Assembly (NCBI GenBank): GCA_946902875.1
Contig: OX336336.1
Span: 28,289,558-28,353,557 of the forward strand
Reading direction: 5' to 3'
Source: Nematopogon swammerdamellus
Lineage: Eukaryota; Arthropoda; Insecta; Lepidoptera; Adelidae
Length of the DNA stretch: 64,000 bases
The notes under the pieces are model-generated. The model was not told the DNA's origin. It saw nothing but the letters and a program-made list of their open reading frames with translations, and ran no database searches. Numbering within the stretch: position 1 is the stretch's first letter; each line of letters begins with the position of its first letter. The position numbers and the translations under genes were made by a program. Below, piece by piece: positions 10,251 to 20,816 of this stretch.

Positions 10251-10447
10251 GATCGATAATAAAATAAATTTACCGCCCCCTGAACTTACCAACCGGGGCA
10301 CGGCACACTTTGCCTCCAGCTTAGATGCGCCCCTGGCGGGAACACAGGGAGGTTCATTTATCTTACTGACTCGTGTCTGTACCTCATCTATAGGAACGTG
10401 TGCAACCGTTCATGTAGGTAAACAATACTTTGTTATGTTGCTGTAAG

Positions 10448-10743
10448 CCACAGAGCATCAAATGCGCGCGCCCCTCCTAGAGGCGCCCTGAGCGCGATTT
10501 CTCTACAACGGCGTTGAAGCCTGTGGGCGTGGCCTATGACTTACATATGTGTGTTGTGCGTGTGCATTTGTTTTGTGCGTGTGCCTAACTTGCTCCTATT
10601 TGTGTGTAGTGTCGATACTAGCACACACACACACACACATACGAAGCGCTAGCAGCACTGCGTGCAGTTTTTGGGTTTCAAATATTATCGCTTAGGGCGT
10701 CTCTAGTAGGGGGCGCGCGCGGTAGGTATTTGATGCTCTGTGG
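10448..10743. mobile_element. MITE with about 50-bp imperfect terminal inverted repeats
   Basis: The left end CCACAGAGCATCAAAT is repeated inverted at 10728-10743. The match continues inward through GCGCGCCCC, TAGAGGCGCCCT and GAGCG with small gaps. The unit is 296 bp and encodes nothing. Flanks read TGTAAG and TGTAAA, perhaps a degenerate target duplication, but this is not secure enough to assign a superfamily. A short CA run lies in the middle. Confidence 0.75.
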
Positions 10744-10856
10744 TGTAAACATAAAAGAAGATACTTTATAAACATTATTTACAAGATGAACGTTCGATCT
10801 TCAGTGTTTGCATAATGTCTCTACTGAATGTGTATTTGATTTATTTGAAATATCTT

Positions 10857-11098
10857 TTGCCCGAGGCTTTGCGCGCGTGAAATTCCTATTTAAAAAGATA
10901 CAAGTAACTAAGCCCGCTACCGCACCTTTATTTCGGAGCGCGTAACAATTCGGTTTGTATGAGAGCCACATCTTAGCGTAACTGGAACTGATTTTACTCC
11001 TGTGTCCCGTAATGTTAAATGTGCTTGTACTAAGTTTCATGGAATTCGGATGATCGGTTTAAGAGTTATGGAGAAACAACAACATACATGTATGTTCC
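10857..11098 (-). mobile_element. Helitron-like 3'-end fragment (minus orientation)
   Basis: TTGCCCGAGGCTTTGCGCGC and GTGAAATTCCTATTT match the 3'-terminal region at 15671 and 33882, followed by the shared AAGCCCGCTACCG, CCTTTATTTCGG and AGAGCCACATCTTA. The terminal CTAG is lost. The inner end is not found. Confidence 0.55.
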
Positions 11099-11357
11099 AG
11101 AGGTCCAAGTAAGTATATTGCTACTACTTATCTATACTTATATGCGACTGTCAAACATCGAAAGGTTGACTGAAAGAAATTTTGACGAGGCATGAGTCTG
11201 ATTTGCTCCTCATTTAAACTATTTGTGCATGTTTCTGTAACATGTTTTTGTAGCAACAAAGTATTTCTATCGATGTAATTTGGCCAGTCGCATTGAGTGC
11301 TCGGCGGAGCAGCGGCGCGACGAATCGTAAGGGATATACCCCACGGATTTATCTGTA

Positions 11358-12058
11358 CAGGGTGACTGGAAATTCGATCTATTTCTTGAAAGGGGTTATA
11401 CTAGAGGTTATTTGGAAGAATTTAACCCCCATCAACTGGTTTTTTTACATGAAAAAAAAAATGAAATAAAAATTGACATAAAAATAAAAATTAATTTTAT
11501 TTAAGACATATTTTCAGCAAATAGGCCTAGCCATTCAAAGGGGCAACGCAGCCAGCGTATTGGGTACTGTGGCGGAGTCGGAGGAATTGGACGAAGTTTT
11601 TTACTTACAGTAATCTATGTTAGTATTTAGTTTTGTTTTGTTTTTTTTTTTTTATTTTTTTTTTTTATTTATTAGGTTAATTTTGTCAATGTTATACATT
11701 GTTAGTTAGGTTTTAATTATTTAGTTATTAGTATTTATTTATTATATTTGATGAAAATTTATAATAATGAACTTTGATTGAATTATAGACATATTATTTC
11801 TAAGATATTGAGCATTTTGGGCCGATATTTTTATTTGAAATGATTGGTAGCTTGCCAGCTTTCAGAAAAAGATCAATGGAGTGCCCAAAAATAAGCTTAT
11901 TTTTTTTCAATTACAAGTCAGAAATTAAAGAAAAATCTTAAAACCCCGATATCTCGGAAACCGCTCATTTCCGACCCCCAGTTGATGTACTTAAATTGTT
12001 CCAAATAACCTCTAGTATAACCCCTTTCAAGGAATAGATCGAATTTCCAGTCACCCTA
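11358..12058. mobile_element. TIR transposon relic (701 bp) with TA duplication
   Basis: The left end AGGGTGACTGGAAATTCGAT is repeated inverted at the right end. The inverted match covers about 75 bp and includes GGGGTTATACTAGAGG and TTATTTGGAA. TA flanks both sides (11356-11357, 12059-12060), which suits a Tc1/mariner-type target site. The interior is AT-rich with long T runs and no open frame, so the unit is non-autonomous. The superfamily call rests only on the TA duplication. Confidence 0.8.
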
Positions 12059-12218
12059 TATATCTAGTCCATTAAAGACCCTTTAAATCCTTACACCACT
12101 CACGAATGTACGCACACACAATCCTATTACAAGCAAAATCCGCTCCTAACACGAAGGCAATATTATAGTACCTTGTCGTATTAATAGCACAGCGTACACT
12201 CGGACGATTTACATTATC

Positions 12219-12355
12219 AAGTGCGAGTCGCGCACCGAGGGTTCCGTATCGCCATGTCATGGTTAGCGCCACACACGCCATCTATGGCGTGTTTTGAAAT
12301 GCTTCATATTAGTTAAAATTCATGATTACTTAAAATGCTTCATACTCTATTCCGG
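12219..12355 (-). repeat. Dispersed repeat D, partial
   Basis: CAAGTGCGAGTCGCGCACCG, GGGTTCCGTATCGCCATG and TCATGGTTAGCGCCAC are the family end seen at 4180 and 20400-20488. The GTCTGTCC part is missing. Confidence 0.7.
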
Positions 12356-12394
12356 CGTGAAGTACCGTCGTCGCACCTTATTGAGTACGCCCAG

Positions 12395-12420
12395 CTTTTT
12401 AGAAGCTAGCTTCTAAAAAG
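12395..12420. repeat. Perfect 26-bp palindrome
   Basis: CTTTTTAGAAGCT is followed at once by its exact reverse complement. It abuts the long GT microsatellite, so two structures that can extrude sit side by side. Confidence 0.85.
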
Positions 12421-12436
12421 TGGATGTGTGTGTGTG

Positions 12437-12518
<82 letters not shown>
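12421..12518 (+). repeat. GT microsatellite, about 98 bp
   Basis: Nearly pure GT dinucleotides after a short interruption (GAGGG) near 12436. The longest dinucleotide tract in the window. Confidence 0.95.
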
Positions 12519-12519
<1 letters not shown>

Positions 12520-12814
12520 TAGCGCAGGAGAGCGATAAGGTACCACGTGTGAGTTAATTTTCTTTTGCAGCAGGACATACGCGAGCCTTAACCACCCGGT
12601 ATTGGGAGAGGACGCACCCGAAAAGCCTTAAACCAACATTAGTTCTACATTGTTGATTTCTGGAAATAACGGTCGGATAATCGCGATTCCGGCGATATTG
12701 AAAAGTTCCCACTCTGACTGGAGTAAATATTCAATTAATGGCTATTTAAACAAAAACCAGGGTAGATTTACATGGAAGTACGGGAGAGGAACGAATGACA
12801 GAATGTCATTCGTT
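12519..12814. other. Unassigned interval
   Basis: Between the GT tract and the following minisatellite. No repeat partner, open frame or RNA motif seen. Confidence 0.4.
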
Positions 12815-13160
12815 ATTATGTGATAAAGATGATGGTTATAAATTATTTCGTTATTGTGTGATAAAGATGATAATTATAAATTATTTCATTATCCCCGGTG
12901 CTCATTTCATACATTGACTGTACACCTGGTACACCGTAGCATTCTTTTAGGATTTTATACATGTCTATAATGTCTCCTCGTTGCCTCAAGAGTTATTAGT
13001 CCCAGTGCGTGTAAGTGTGATAAAGATGCTGATTAGAAATTATTTCATTGTTATGTGATAAAGTTGGCGATTAGAAATTATTTTGTTATTATGTCATAGA
13101 GATGATGATAATAAATTATTTCATTATTATGTGATAAAGATAATGGTTATAAATTATTTG
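12815..13160 (+). repeat. Degenerate minisatellite, about 36-40 bp units
   Basis: Units resemble TTATGTGATAAAGATGATGG plus TTATAAATTATTTC. They occur at 12817, 12855, 13016, 13052, 13087 and 13123, split by about 120 bp of other sequence (12895-13010). No coding potential. Confidence 0.7.
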
Positions 13161-13204
13161 TTGTACTCTGTGGGGTCGGTACTTAATAAGAATACCTGTG
13201 TTTA

Positions 13205-13267
13205 AAATAAAATATTGTGTGGTAGTACGGAACCCTCGGTGGGCGAGTCCGGTTCGCACTTGTTTGG
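13205..13267 (+). repeat. Dispersed repeat D, end fragment
   Basis: GTACGGAACCCTCGGTGGGC and GAGTCCGGTTCGCACTTG are the right-hand end of the family. A head scrap of SINE type 2 (TGTGGGGTCGGTACTTAA) lies just before it at about 13170. Confidence 0.6.
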
Positions 13268-13806
13268 AAATGTTCACATTTTAATTTGCGAGAAGTGACA
13301 AAAAAAAAAATTCAGTTTCAGGTGTAGAACCAGTTTTCAATATTTCCAATTTAATAATTATAAAAATTGTAATTCTTGTGGTCTTTTTCTTTATTTTTAT
13401 TGTAATTTTCTTAATTGATTTTTTACATACAATATCATTGTTCTTAATATATTTATTTTTTTCCATTCAACTATCAGTTATCATAGAAATAGGATAATCG
13501 GATACATATTTCCCCAAAGCTAAAAAATATGGAAGTGGTTTCTTTGAAAAATTGATTTAATTAAATAATTCTCGGGATTCCCGGGAACGTTACTATACTA
13601 TATAAAACTTAGTAGATCTATTCAAAATAAATTTTCCTAATACGCTTTTACCATACTAGCGTTCACCCTCGACTTCGTTCGCGAGAATATATTTTATGCG
13701 ACAGCGTCACTAAGTATATAGTTACTTTTCGGGATTGAAATTCCAAAAATCATTTTGGGCCACCTTTTACCAGGAACCTTACGTTACTTAGCACAAACAA
13801 TATATA
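13268..13806. other. Unassigned AT-rich interval
   Basis: The 61-codon minus-strand open frame at 13281-13466 is Lys/Ile-rich with no recognisable domain. No repeat partner seen. GCGTTCACCCTCGACTTCG near 13660 loosely resembles the Helitron-like end but is too short to call. Confidence 0.35.
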
Positions 13807-14126
13807 TTTTTTTTAAGGATACTGACACGGTTGGCTACATCACCTACAACATCCGTGATAACAGCCCATAAAACCGGGTGAAATTAGTGCCACGTCAATG
13901 CTTCCCTTCGGTCGTGCCGGCTACACTGAGCTGGACGGAAAACACAAACTATTTACATAGCCGTTTCGACCGACCTTTCATTCAGTGCGGTGGGTTCATT
14001 CCGGGCGGGTTAAGCCCTACCACCTAGTAATATAAGAAGGGAGTCATATCCCTTAGTCGCCTTTTACGACATACACGGGGAGAGATGCAGTGGGGCTATT
14101 CTTTTAAAGTACCGGCCCCACACGGT
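13807..14126 (-). mobile_element. SINE family 1, head type 2, full length
   Basis: Poly-T, then GATACTGACACGGTTGGC, the body (CCGTTTCGACCGACCTTTC) and the complete head ending in GGCCCCACACGGT. A small change (GATAACAGCCCATAAAACC) replaces the usual GATGTCAGCCCATAACACC. Confidence 0.85.
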
Positions 14127-14577
14127 ACAAATATGCGGTTACAATTGAAATACGGCAATCCCCGGAAAAAATTCAAAGTGTCTTTCCATACTTATCCAAC
14201 CTCTCAAGTTTCGGTAAACATGTATTATTATCACCCCGAAGCTATACTGGTATAAATAATCTTTTGTCGATTTATTTGAGTGTAATAATGATATGCATCA
14301 ATACAATAGTTTTGGATATTAAAAAAAAGTTACACCCGCACCGTATTTATTATAGCAAAGAAGATTATTTTCATTTCAAGTCATTCGCAGAGATTTTACT
14401 GGCGTTGAATAAATCCCCTTGGAAAGGCAAAGGGTCTTGGTGCCACAAAAACGTAAATTTGATTTTTAGCTTAACGCTTAACACAGTTAAGCTTAAAATT
14501 GACAGTCAACTTTCGTTTCAACTTTCACGGACGAATTGTATATTGTTTAGGTGTTTCTAAAAAGTTTTCACGCGAAC
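14127..14577. other. Unassigned interval
   Basis: A 98-codon plus-strand open frame (14264-14560) begins with Ile-rich residues. I do not recognise it, and neither a splice context nor a repeat partner is evident. Confidence 0.35.
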
Positions 14578-14756
14578 AAGTATTATTTCAATTCGAATAA
14601 ACATGGCAGTTGTGCATTCGTTCTAAAATTCAAAATGTCAAACGTACTAAATATTATTTTAATTCTAAATTCAAAATATCAACTACCTATACTAAGTATT
14701 ATTCCAATTCGAATAAGCATGGCCGTTATGCATTCGTTCTAAATTCAAAATGTCAA
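14578..14756 (+). repeat. Short tandem duplication, about 2.7 units
   Basis: AAGTATTATTTCAATTCG and CATGGCAGTTGTGCATTCG at 14578 recur at 14694 as AAGTATTATTCCAATTCG and CATGGCCGTTATGCATTCG. A shortened unit lies between them. Confidence 0.7.
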
Positions 14757-15057
14757 CGGCATTGAACCGTCAATGTAGCGTCTCGTCCGTGTGTGAACAG
14801 GAAAACGTCAAGGAGGAAGTGCGCCTATTGGAGAGAAAATCACATATCTATTGAAGAGGATTTCCAGCATACCTGCACTCTGGTACGATGCGAGAGTGCA
14901 GACGTACTCGTATGTATGATTGAATTCGATTGCCAAAGCATTGATTAAGCTTTGATGTAATATCAGCCCTTAGATTATGCAATTCATTTATTTTATATAT
15001 AATATATTATGTTCCTTCTTGCAAGTATAGCGAGTGTGGAATCACGCGGCCGCACTG

Positions 15058-15280
15058 GCATGTATCTCGCGTATCACACCATCTATCGGTGAACGTTCAT
15101 ACTTTTGTAGTTATAATGTTTGAATAATTCGGTAGATGGCGCTCTTCTGCATATTATGATACTTGTATTGGGAGCCATCTTTTTGCTTTTTTTTTACATA
15201 TTGTTGGCATAACCGCCTTAATAACACATATTCGGTAAACATTTCACCCGGCTACCTATTACGGTTCAAAAGATATAGTC
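15058..15280 (-). repeat. Dispersed repeat D, divergent copy
   Basis: CACACCATCTATCGGTGAAC, TTCGGTAGATGGCGC, AACACATATTCGGTAAAC and GGCTACCTATTACGGTTC are in family order on the minus strand. It lacks the GTCTGTCC run. Confidence 0.6.
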
Positions 15281-15637
15281 ATCTGATCCCACACGGTTTG
15301 TTACATAATGTACGTACATATCTTATAGTTGGGTTAAATTTTAGGATACACTAGGTTAGATCGACTTAATGTGTCCCTCAATTTTACTTAATGAATTCCG
15401 AAAAAATAAACCCAGTATCTCTCAAAAGCCTCAAAATGTAAAAGAAAATTCGAACAGCGGAAAACAAATACACGCGGCCGACCTTAGACATTTCGCCGAC
15501 AAAGGCGAAGGACGTGAGCGAAATCACGATCAAAATCGAAAAATAAATTCAATACGACAACGCAAACGTACCTCGAAACGTATTGGGTATCTTCCAACAT
15601 TTGTACAGACAGCGCCGTAGCTATAGGACCCGGCTAA
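15281..15637. other. Unassigned interval with an 83-codon frame
   Basis: The plus-strand frame at 15369-15620 yields a Lys/Arg/Asn-rich peptide (with ADLRHFADKGEGRERNHDQN) and no known domain. Whether it is an exon cannot be judged; no good splice sites were seen. Confidence 0.3.

Positions 15638-15663
<26 letters not shown>
15638..15663 (+). repeat. Poly-G tract, 26 nt
   Basis: Uninterrupted G run bordering the Helitron-like end at 15671. Together with 7043-7067 and 34788-34804 it forms a set of unusually long G runs. Run lengths are assembly-sensitive. Confidence 0.9.
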
Positions 15664-15669
<6 letters not shown>

Positions 15670-15670
15670 C

Positions 15671-15972
15671 TACCTTTTGCCCGCGGCTTCGCTCGCGTGA
15701 AATTCGTATTTATAGAGTTATAAAGAAGAGAGTAAGTAAGCCCGCTACTGTACCTTTATTTCGGTGCGCGGAAATTCAGTTTGTATGAGAGTCCATTCAT
15801 CGAATTCGAATGATCGTTTTAAGAGTTATGGAGGAACATACATATATACAGAAAATATTTCTAAAAATCTTCAATATAGTTTTAGTATCATACATAGAGT
15901 CTACAAACGCGGAACGCGGTATCTCATAAAGTAGCTTTTTCCATGACCATCTCTTTCAGATTTATTATTAGT
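15671..15972 (-). mobile_element. Helitron-like 3'-end copy (minus orientation)
   Basis: TACCTTTTGCCCGCGGCTTC begins the hairpin-bearing end. It is followed by GTGAAATTCGTATTT, AAGCCCGCTACTG and CAGTTTGTATGAGAG, shared with 10857 and 33882. The last part (AGTTTTAGTATCATACATAG, GACCATCTC) is shared with 34532-34622. The CTAG end has decayed. Confidence 0.6.
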
Positions 15973-16016
15973 ATTGATTGAATGAACACATCGTTTACTA
16001 TTACTTTCCTTTGCTC

Positions 16017-16130
16017 CTCACTAGGTGGTAGGCTCAAATTGTAGACGACTGCTCATTGCTACCACCGGACTGGATGTAAGATGACCGCATAGCAGCTTCG
16101 GTTGTAAACTCCTCTAGTTCAGTTCAGTTC
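16017..16130 (+). mobile_element. SINE family 2, body fragment
   Basis: CTCACTAGGTGGTAGGCTC, CCACCGGACTGGATGTAAG, ATGACCGCATAGCAGC and CTCCTCTAGTTCAG match the reverse complement of the body at 43000-43090. It runs into a TTCAG-type tail (16122-16133). Confidence 0.65.
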
Positions 16131-17669
16131 AATTTATTGTTTCAGTTGAGTATTGAGTGCTCGTATCTTTATAATTTGTATACAATTACATTTAATGTGT
16201 GTGAGGGTGTGTGTGTGTGTGTATGTTGACACGGACGGCCCGGGTCAGCTACCATCCGGCCAATAAAAGTTTGAGAATCGGTGGTTGAAGAGAAAATTAA
16301 TTATGAACCGGGAAGGATGGACAAATAAAAACTAAAATAAGTAGATAATTAAATTTAATTGTTATCAACATATGTGGCCTCAGTAGTATCAGTAGTAGCG
16401 ACAATGGAAACTACTTATCACTAATTCCGCTTAAATTAATTCATCTTCAATTTGCTTGCTACCGCAAACGCCCCAGTAACCTTACTACAATAATAACAAA
16501 GTTTAACAATCAAACATTTTCTCACACGAATAAACACGATCTACACTACTTAAACTTAGCTAATTCTTGAAAATGAAACTGGCTGATGATGTGGACGAAG
16601 AACGAGCTGATAAAAGAGTGCTTGCGCTGCTACCCCACATACTGATAGAAGGCAGGGTATGTCCGAGCGAGGCGGTGAAAATGAAAAGTCTAGTATATGG
16701 TGGTGGAGCCGTTGATATATCTGGAGCGCAGCAGATACTGGTGGATGCTGCGGTATATGCACACCAAAATCGTCGGCTGTGTGGCTCAACCGTCCGATGT
16801 TCTCAATCCAGCTATGGATACCGACGACACGGCGCGCCCAACTAACTTAAAGCCACTAGCCTGCAGCGGGCGTTCCTGCTACAAGTATAGATTCCAATAA
16901 TCTTCAAATGTAGTACAAATTTATTTAATTCCTTTACTTTTTCCTCTCCATTTCTTTTTTCCACCAACGCAAAAATCCCCGATGTCAAAATTGTTTTTTT
17001 CAACTGTCATAATTTTTCTTCACCACCAATCTTTTTTCATTTTCTAACATTAAAAACTAATATGGCCAGGAAAAATAATCTGCTTCGTCACAGTGCCTCT
17101 CCCCTTGAGGTTGAGGACGAGCTCCGTCCGACCTGTCGTCCCCGACAGTTATCGTTAGAGGAACACTCAATAGAACTTAAGTTGAACCAAAGGAGAAAAA
17201 AAAAAACGAGGAACGCTACTAAGCAATACCAACAAACTAAATATCGATGAAAAATTATATCCAATCTGAAAAAAAAAACAACCGGGTTCTCCAGTTAAAT
17301 CGTAACCGAAATCAGCAGCCATTATCTAACACATAACGTCAAAAATTAGGGCAGGTACTCGGGTTTGCTAATCTTGATAATCTTGAGCAAAACCAAGCAA
17401 TCATTACTCTAGTTAGGCCCTACGTCGGTAGCGAGCAATACCAACGAGAGACACGTCAAAAACTTCCTCATGACGTGAGTCAGTTAAAAGAACCACTGCA
17501 GTATGAGTATGTAATCGATTTGGCAAAAGATTGGCGAAAACAAACGACCTATATTGGAGTCTTGATTACGGCAACGACTCATACCGTAACGGCCTCGTCA
17601 TAGGCCGAGGTCAGTTTAAAATCTTTCACACTCCAGTCGCCTATGGATTTACCTTCCATGTTCGCTAGT
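16131..17669. other. Unassigned 1.5-kb interval downstream of the gypsy fragment
   Basis: Contains a short GT run (16199-16222) and open frames at 16567-16845 (plus) and 16556-16789 (minus) that overlap each other. Neither has a recognisable domain. The stretch lies where the 3' end and LTR of the neighbouring minus-strand gypsy element would sit, but I found no LTR pair or gypsy envelope motif. Confidence 0.35.
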
Positions 17670-19577
17670 TCATAAACCGTGGAGCTTTTTTTTGCGAAGG
17701 ATTTTACACTGAATGTAGCGCGGAGCTAACTTCGCTGAGAAGTACTTCCCGGCGTCGCTACGAGCAAAACTCTTCCTCCAGACACACTGTCCGACGCGGA
17801 ATTCTTCGGGTTTTCGGCGTAGGTCGTAACGCTTTTTGTTCACCGCATGAGCCCGATCCAGAGCTGCCCTAACACGGTCAAAAATTACCTGAAGTTCGCT
17901 TAGATCGTCGGCTCTGGTTTCCGCTGGGGTCAGAAGGTTCTCCGACGGGGTCTCTCCATGTAATCGGTCGTAGAACTGTCCCGTAGATACGAGTTCACGA
18001 CCGTATGTGAGGAAGGCCGGCGAAAAACCTGTGCTCTCATTGACAGCAGTGTTGACGGCAAATTGAAGCTTCGGAAGGAGAACGTCCCAAACCCGATGGT
18101 CCTCTTTGACAAATATCGCCAACATAGTAATTAATGTACGATTGTACCTCTCGACTAAATTCACCTCCGGCGTATACTTAGGGGCGTAAAAGGTGCTGGG
18201 GATACGGTAACGGTGCAACAACTCACGCAGGTCTGAACCAATAAATTCAGTACCGTTATCCGAAAGCACTACGCGGGGTACGCCGTGAACAAGGAACACG
18301 AAATTTTCCAATCTCTCTGCAATGGCCCCTGCAGTGGCACGTCTTAAGGGAAAAAACAAACAATATTTACTGAACGCACATGTAACTACCAAAATGTACA
18401 CGTTTCTTGCGCGTGTGGGTGGAAAAGGTCCGGTAATATCTATTGATATGTATTCAAACGGCTTCGAACAATGTTTCGGCTCCCCCATTTGTCCCAAGGT
18501 TGGATGTTGGGCGTGCTTATGAGCCAAACAAAGTTCGCAGTTCCGAACGTAGTTTACCACTGTGCGGTACATTCCAGGCCAAAAGTATTGTAAGGAGACG
18601 CGGCGATAAGTTTTATAAACCCCCAGATGCCCTGCGCTAGGCTCGTCGTGACACGAACGTACGACGGCGATTCGCTCCGGAACTGGAATCACTAACTTCC
18701 ACTCGAACTCGCGCTCCAGATCAAATTTGCTCTTGGTATACCGGTATAGCCGACCATTCCTATAATCAAAATTCGGTATAGATTGCGGGCTGTCCGAGCA
18801 AACCTTTACCAACCTATCATACCAATCGTCCTGGGTGATGGTGATATTAGAGAGCAAAGGCGCCCGACTGAGCGCGTCGGGAATTACATTATCTCGCCCC
18901 TTTCGGTGTTGTATTTCAAAATTGAAAGGCGAAAGGCGAATACCCCAACGCGCTAATCTGCCAGTGGGATTTTCTAACGTCAAAAACCATCTAAGCGATG
19001 AATGGTCAGTAAACACTGTGAATTTGGGTCCGCATTCCAAATAACACCTCCAGTGTTCAACCGCAAAAATGACGGCGAGAGCCTCGCGCTCAGTCGCCGA
19101 GTAATTGACCTCGCAAGGTGTTAAGGTGCGACTCGCATATGCAACAGTTCGCTCTTTCCCCTCGACTAGCTGGGTCAACCGAGCTCCTAACCCACAAGCA
19201 GATGCGTCAGTATGTATCTGGAATGGAATACTCCAATCAGGACAGGACAGAACAGGTGCACTGCTGAGAGCCAATTTCAAATCGTTAAACGACTCCTCTG
19301 CCTCCTCCGACCATCGAAACGGAGGTGAACCTCGCTTCGTACTAGTTAATTTATTTAATGGCCCCGCACGCGAAGCGAAGTTTGAAATAAAACGTCTGTT
19401 CCATGAAGCAGTGGCGAGGAATCGCCTTACCTCTGTGGAATTTGAAGGCCTAGGCCACTCCATTATAGCCTTAGTCTTCTCGGGATCGGGTCTCAATCCG
19501 TCACGATCGACAACATAACCAAGATATTTCAGGCTGCTGCGAAAAAACACAGACACGAATGGGTGGAGTTTAGACAC
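17670..19577 (-). pseudogene. Ty3/gypsy retrotransposon pol fragment (RNase H and integrase)
   Basis: A single 635-codon frame with no internal stop. Residues 15-80 are the end of the reverse transcriptase thumb (YLGYVVDRDGLRPDPEKTKA). RNase H spans about 115-240 with Asp124 (HTDAS), Glu165 (TEREALA) and Asp191 (FTDHS). The integrase zinc finger has His310, His317, Cys347 and Cys350. The integrase core has Asp380 (SIDITGPF), Asp440 (LSDNGTEF) and Glu476 (NLVERYNR), with 35 residues between the last two. The catalytic RT, protease and gag are missing upstream, and the C-terminal chromodomain/GPY region breaks off near residue 625. No LTRs were seen. The open frame suggests a fairly recent insertion. 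The start codon is simply the first Met after the truncation. Confidence 0.93.
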
Positions 19578-20091
19578 TTTAGAACATCATTACGCCTAGC
19601 GCCTGGCACATAGACCTTATTGCAGTAAAAACTTTATATGCATTTTTTGGCACTTAGACCCTGCAGAATTTCAACCAGTTAAATGTTTTAGCCTTCTATA
19701 ATATACATTTGTATGACATTATAAAACGTATAAATATATTGTGTGCGAAGTTGCACGTACGAACTTTATAGAGTCACCATGTAAAAAGTACTATAGCTGT
19801 TAGTCGTTTTTATGTGTGATCGTCGATGTAAGATAAAAAAATATCTTGGCTTTACAGGGAGATGCAAGTCCAAAGATTCTTGTAATTTGTGTTTATTTTC
19901 TGCAAATGTATTCAGGATCGTAGGATAATATAAATATCAATGCTTCTTTGGGCTGAAATCTATTCTGTGATACTGAAATTCTATTTTAAATCGAAACGAG
20001 GCTGGATCTCTGCGACTTTCCGTGTAGTAATTAAATATATACGTCTTTTTAAAATGTGTTTTATTTTTATTTTATTTAACGTTTAAATACC
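19578..20091. other. Unassigned interval upstream of the gypsy fragment
   Basis: AT-rich, no open frame of note. CCTAGCGCCTGGCACATAG (from 19597) follows the point where gypsy coding sequence ends. No LTR, primer-binding site or known repeat was found. Confidence 0.35.
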
Positions 20092-20488
20092 TTTTTAAGG
20101 TTCCGTATCCGGTACGGGACCCTATTACTAAGCCTACGCCGTCTGTCTGTCTGTATGTACGTCTGTCCGTCCGTCCGAGGGCTGTGTCTCTTGAACCGTA
20201 ATAGTTAGCCCGTTGAAATTTTCACAGAATATGTGTTGTTATGGCCGATGTAACAACAAATAAGAAAAAGTAAAAAATTCACGGGGGTTCCCTGAGTGTT
20301 AACCAAAAAGTGTATGCGCGGGCGCCATCTACCGAATAGATTATGAAGCATTTTAACTAATCATGACATTTAACTAATATAAAGCATTTCATAACACGCC
20401 ATCTAGATGTCGTGAGTGGCGCTAACCATGACATGGCGATACGGAACCCTCGGTGCGCGAGTTCGACTCGCACTTGGCCGGTTTTTTT
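20092..20488 (+). repeat. Dispersed repeat D, best full-length copy
   Basis: Runs from TTTTAAGGTTCCGTATCCGG through GTCTGTCTGTCTGTATG, the core ACCGTAATAGTTAGCCCG and CACAGAATATGTGTTG. It continues through CGCCATCTACCGAATAG and CATGACATGGCGATACGG to GCGCGAGTTCGACTCGCAC and TTGGCCGGTTTTTTT. About 400 bp, no coding potential, no terminal inverted repeats. Confidence 0.8.
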
Positions 20489-20816
20489 ACCACAAAGGGG
20501 TGAAAACGAAACCTAATGGTGTGACTGATGCGTTCGTTCGTCTGTTCATCTGTCGGTCACAGGATATTCTCTTTCTCTATTTCTTGTAAAAGGGAATGTC
20601 TGTCTGTGTGTATGTGTATGTTTGAGGTAAACTCCGGATCCACTGAACACATTTTGATGCGGTCACTATAGGCTGTAGGCTGTGTAACATCACACTAAAT
20701 AAATAATCATAGGGCTGAGCAGAGAGAGAGGAGGAAGATAGAGATAGAAATGTTGAATGTTGAATTTAAACAGATATTAAAACACAAATACAAATAAATA
20801 GAGAAATATACATATA

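Noticed and set aside
16556..16845. Overlapping frames on both strands of 77 and 92 codons
   Set aside because: Neither has a recognisable domain, a splice context or a repeat partner; left as unassigned.
18322..19518. Plus-strand frames inside the gypsy region (for example 19105-19518)
   Set aside because: They are antisense shadows of the pol fragment.
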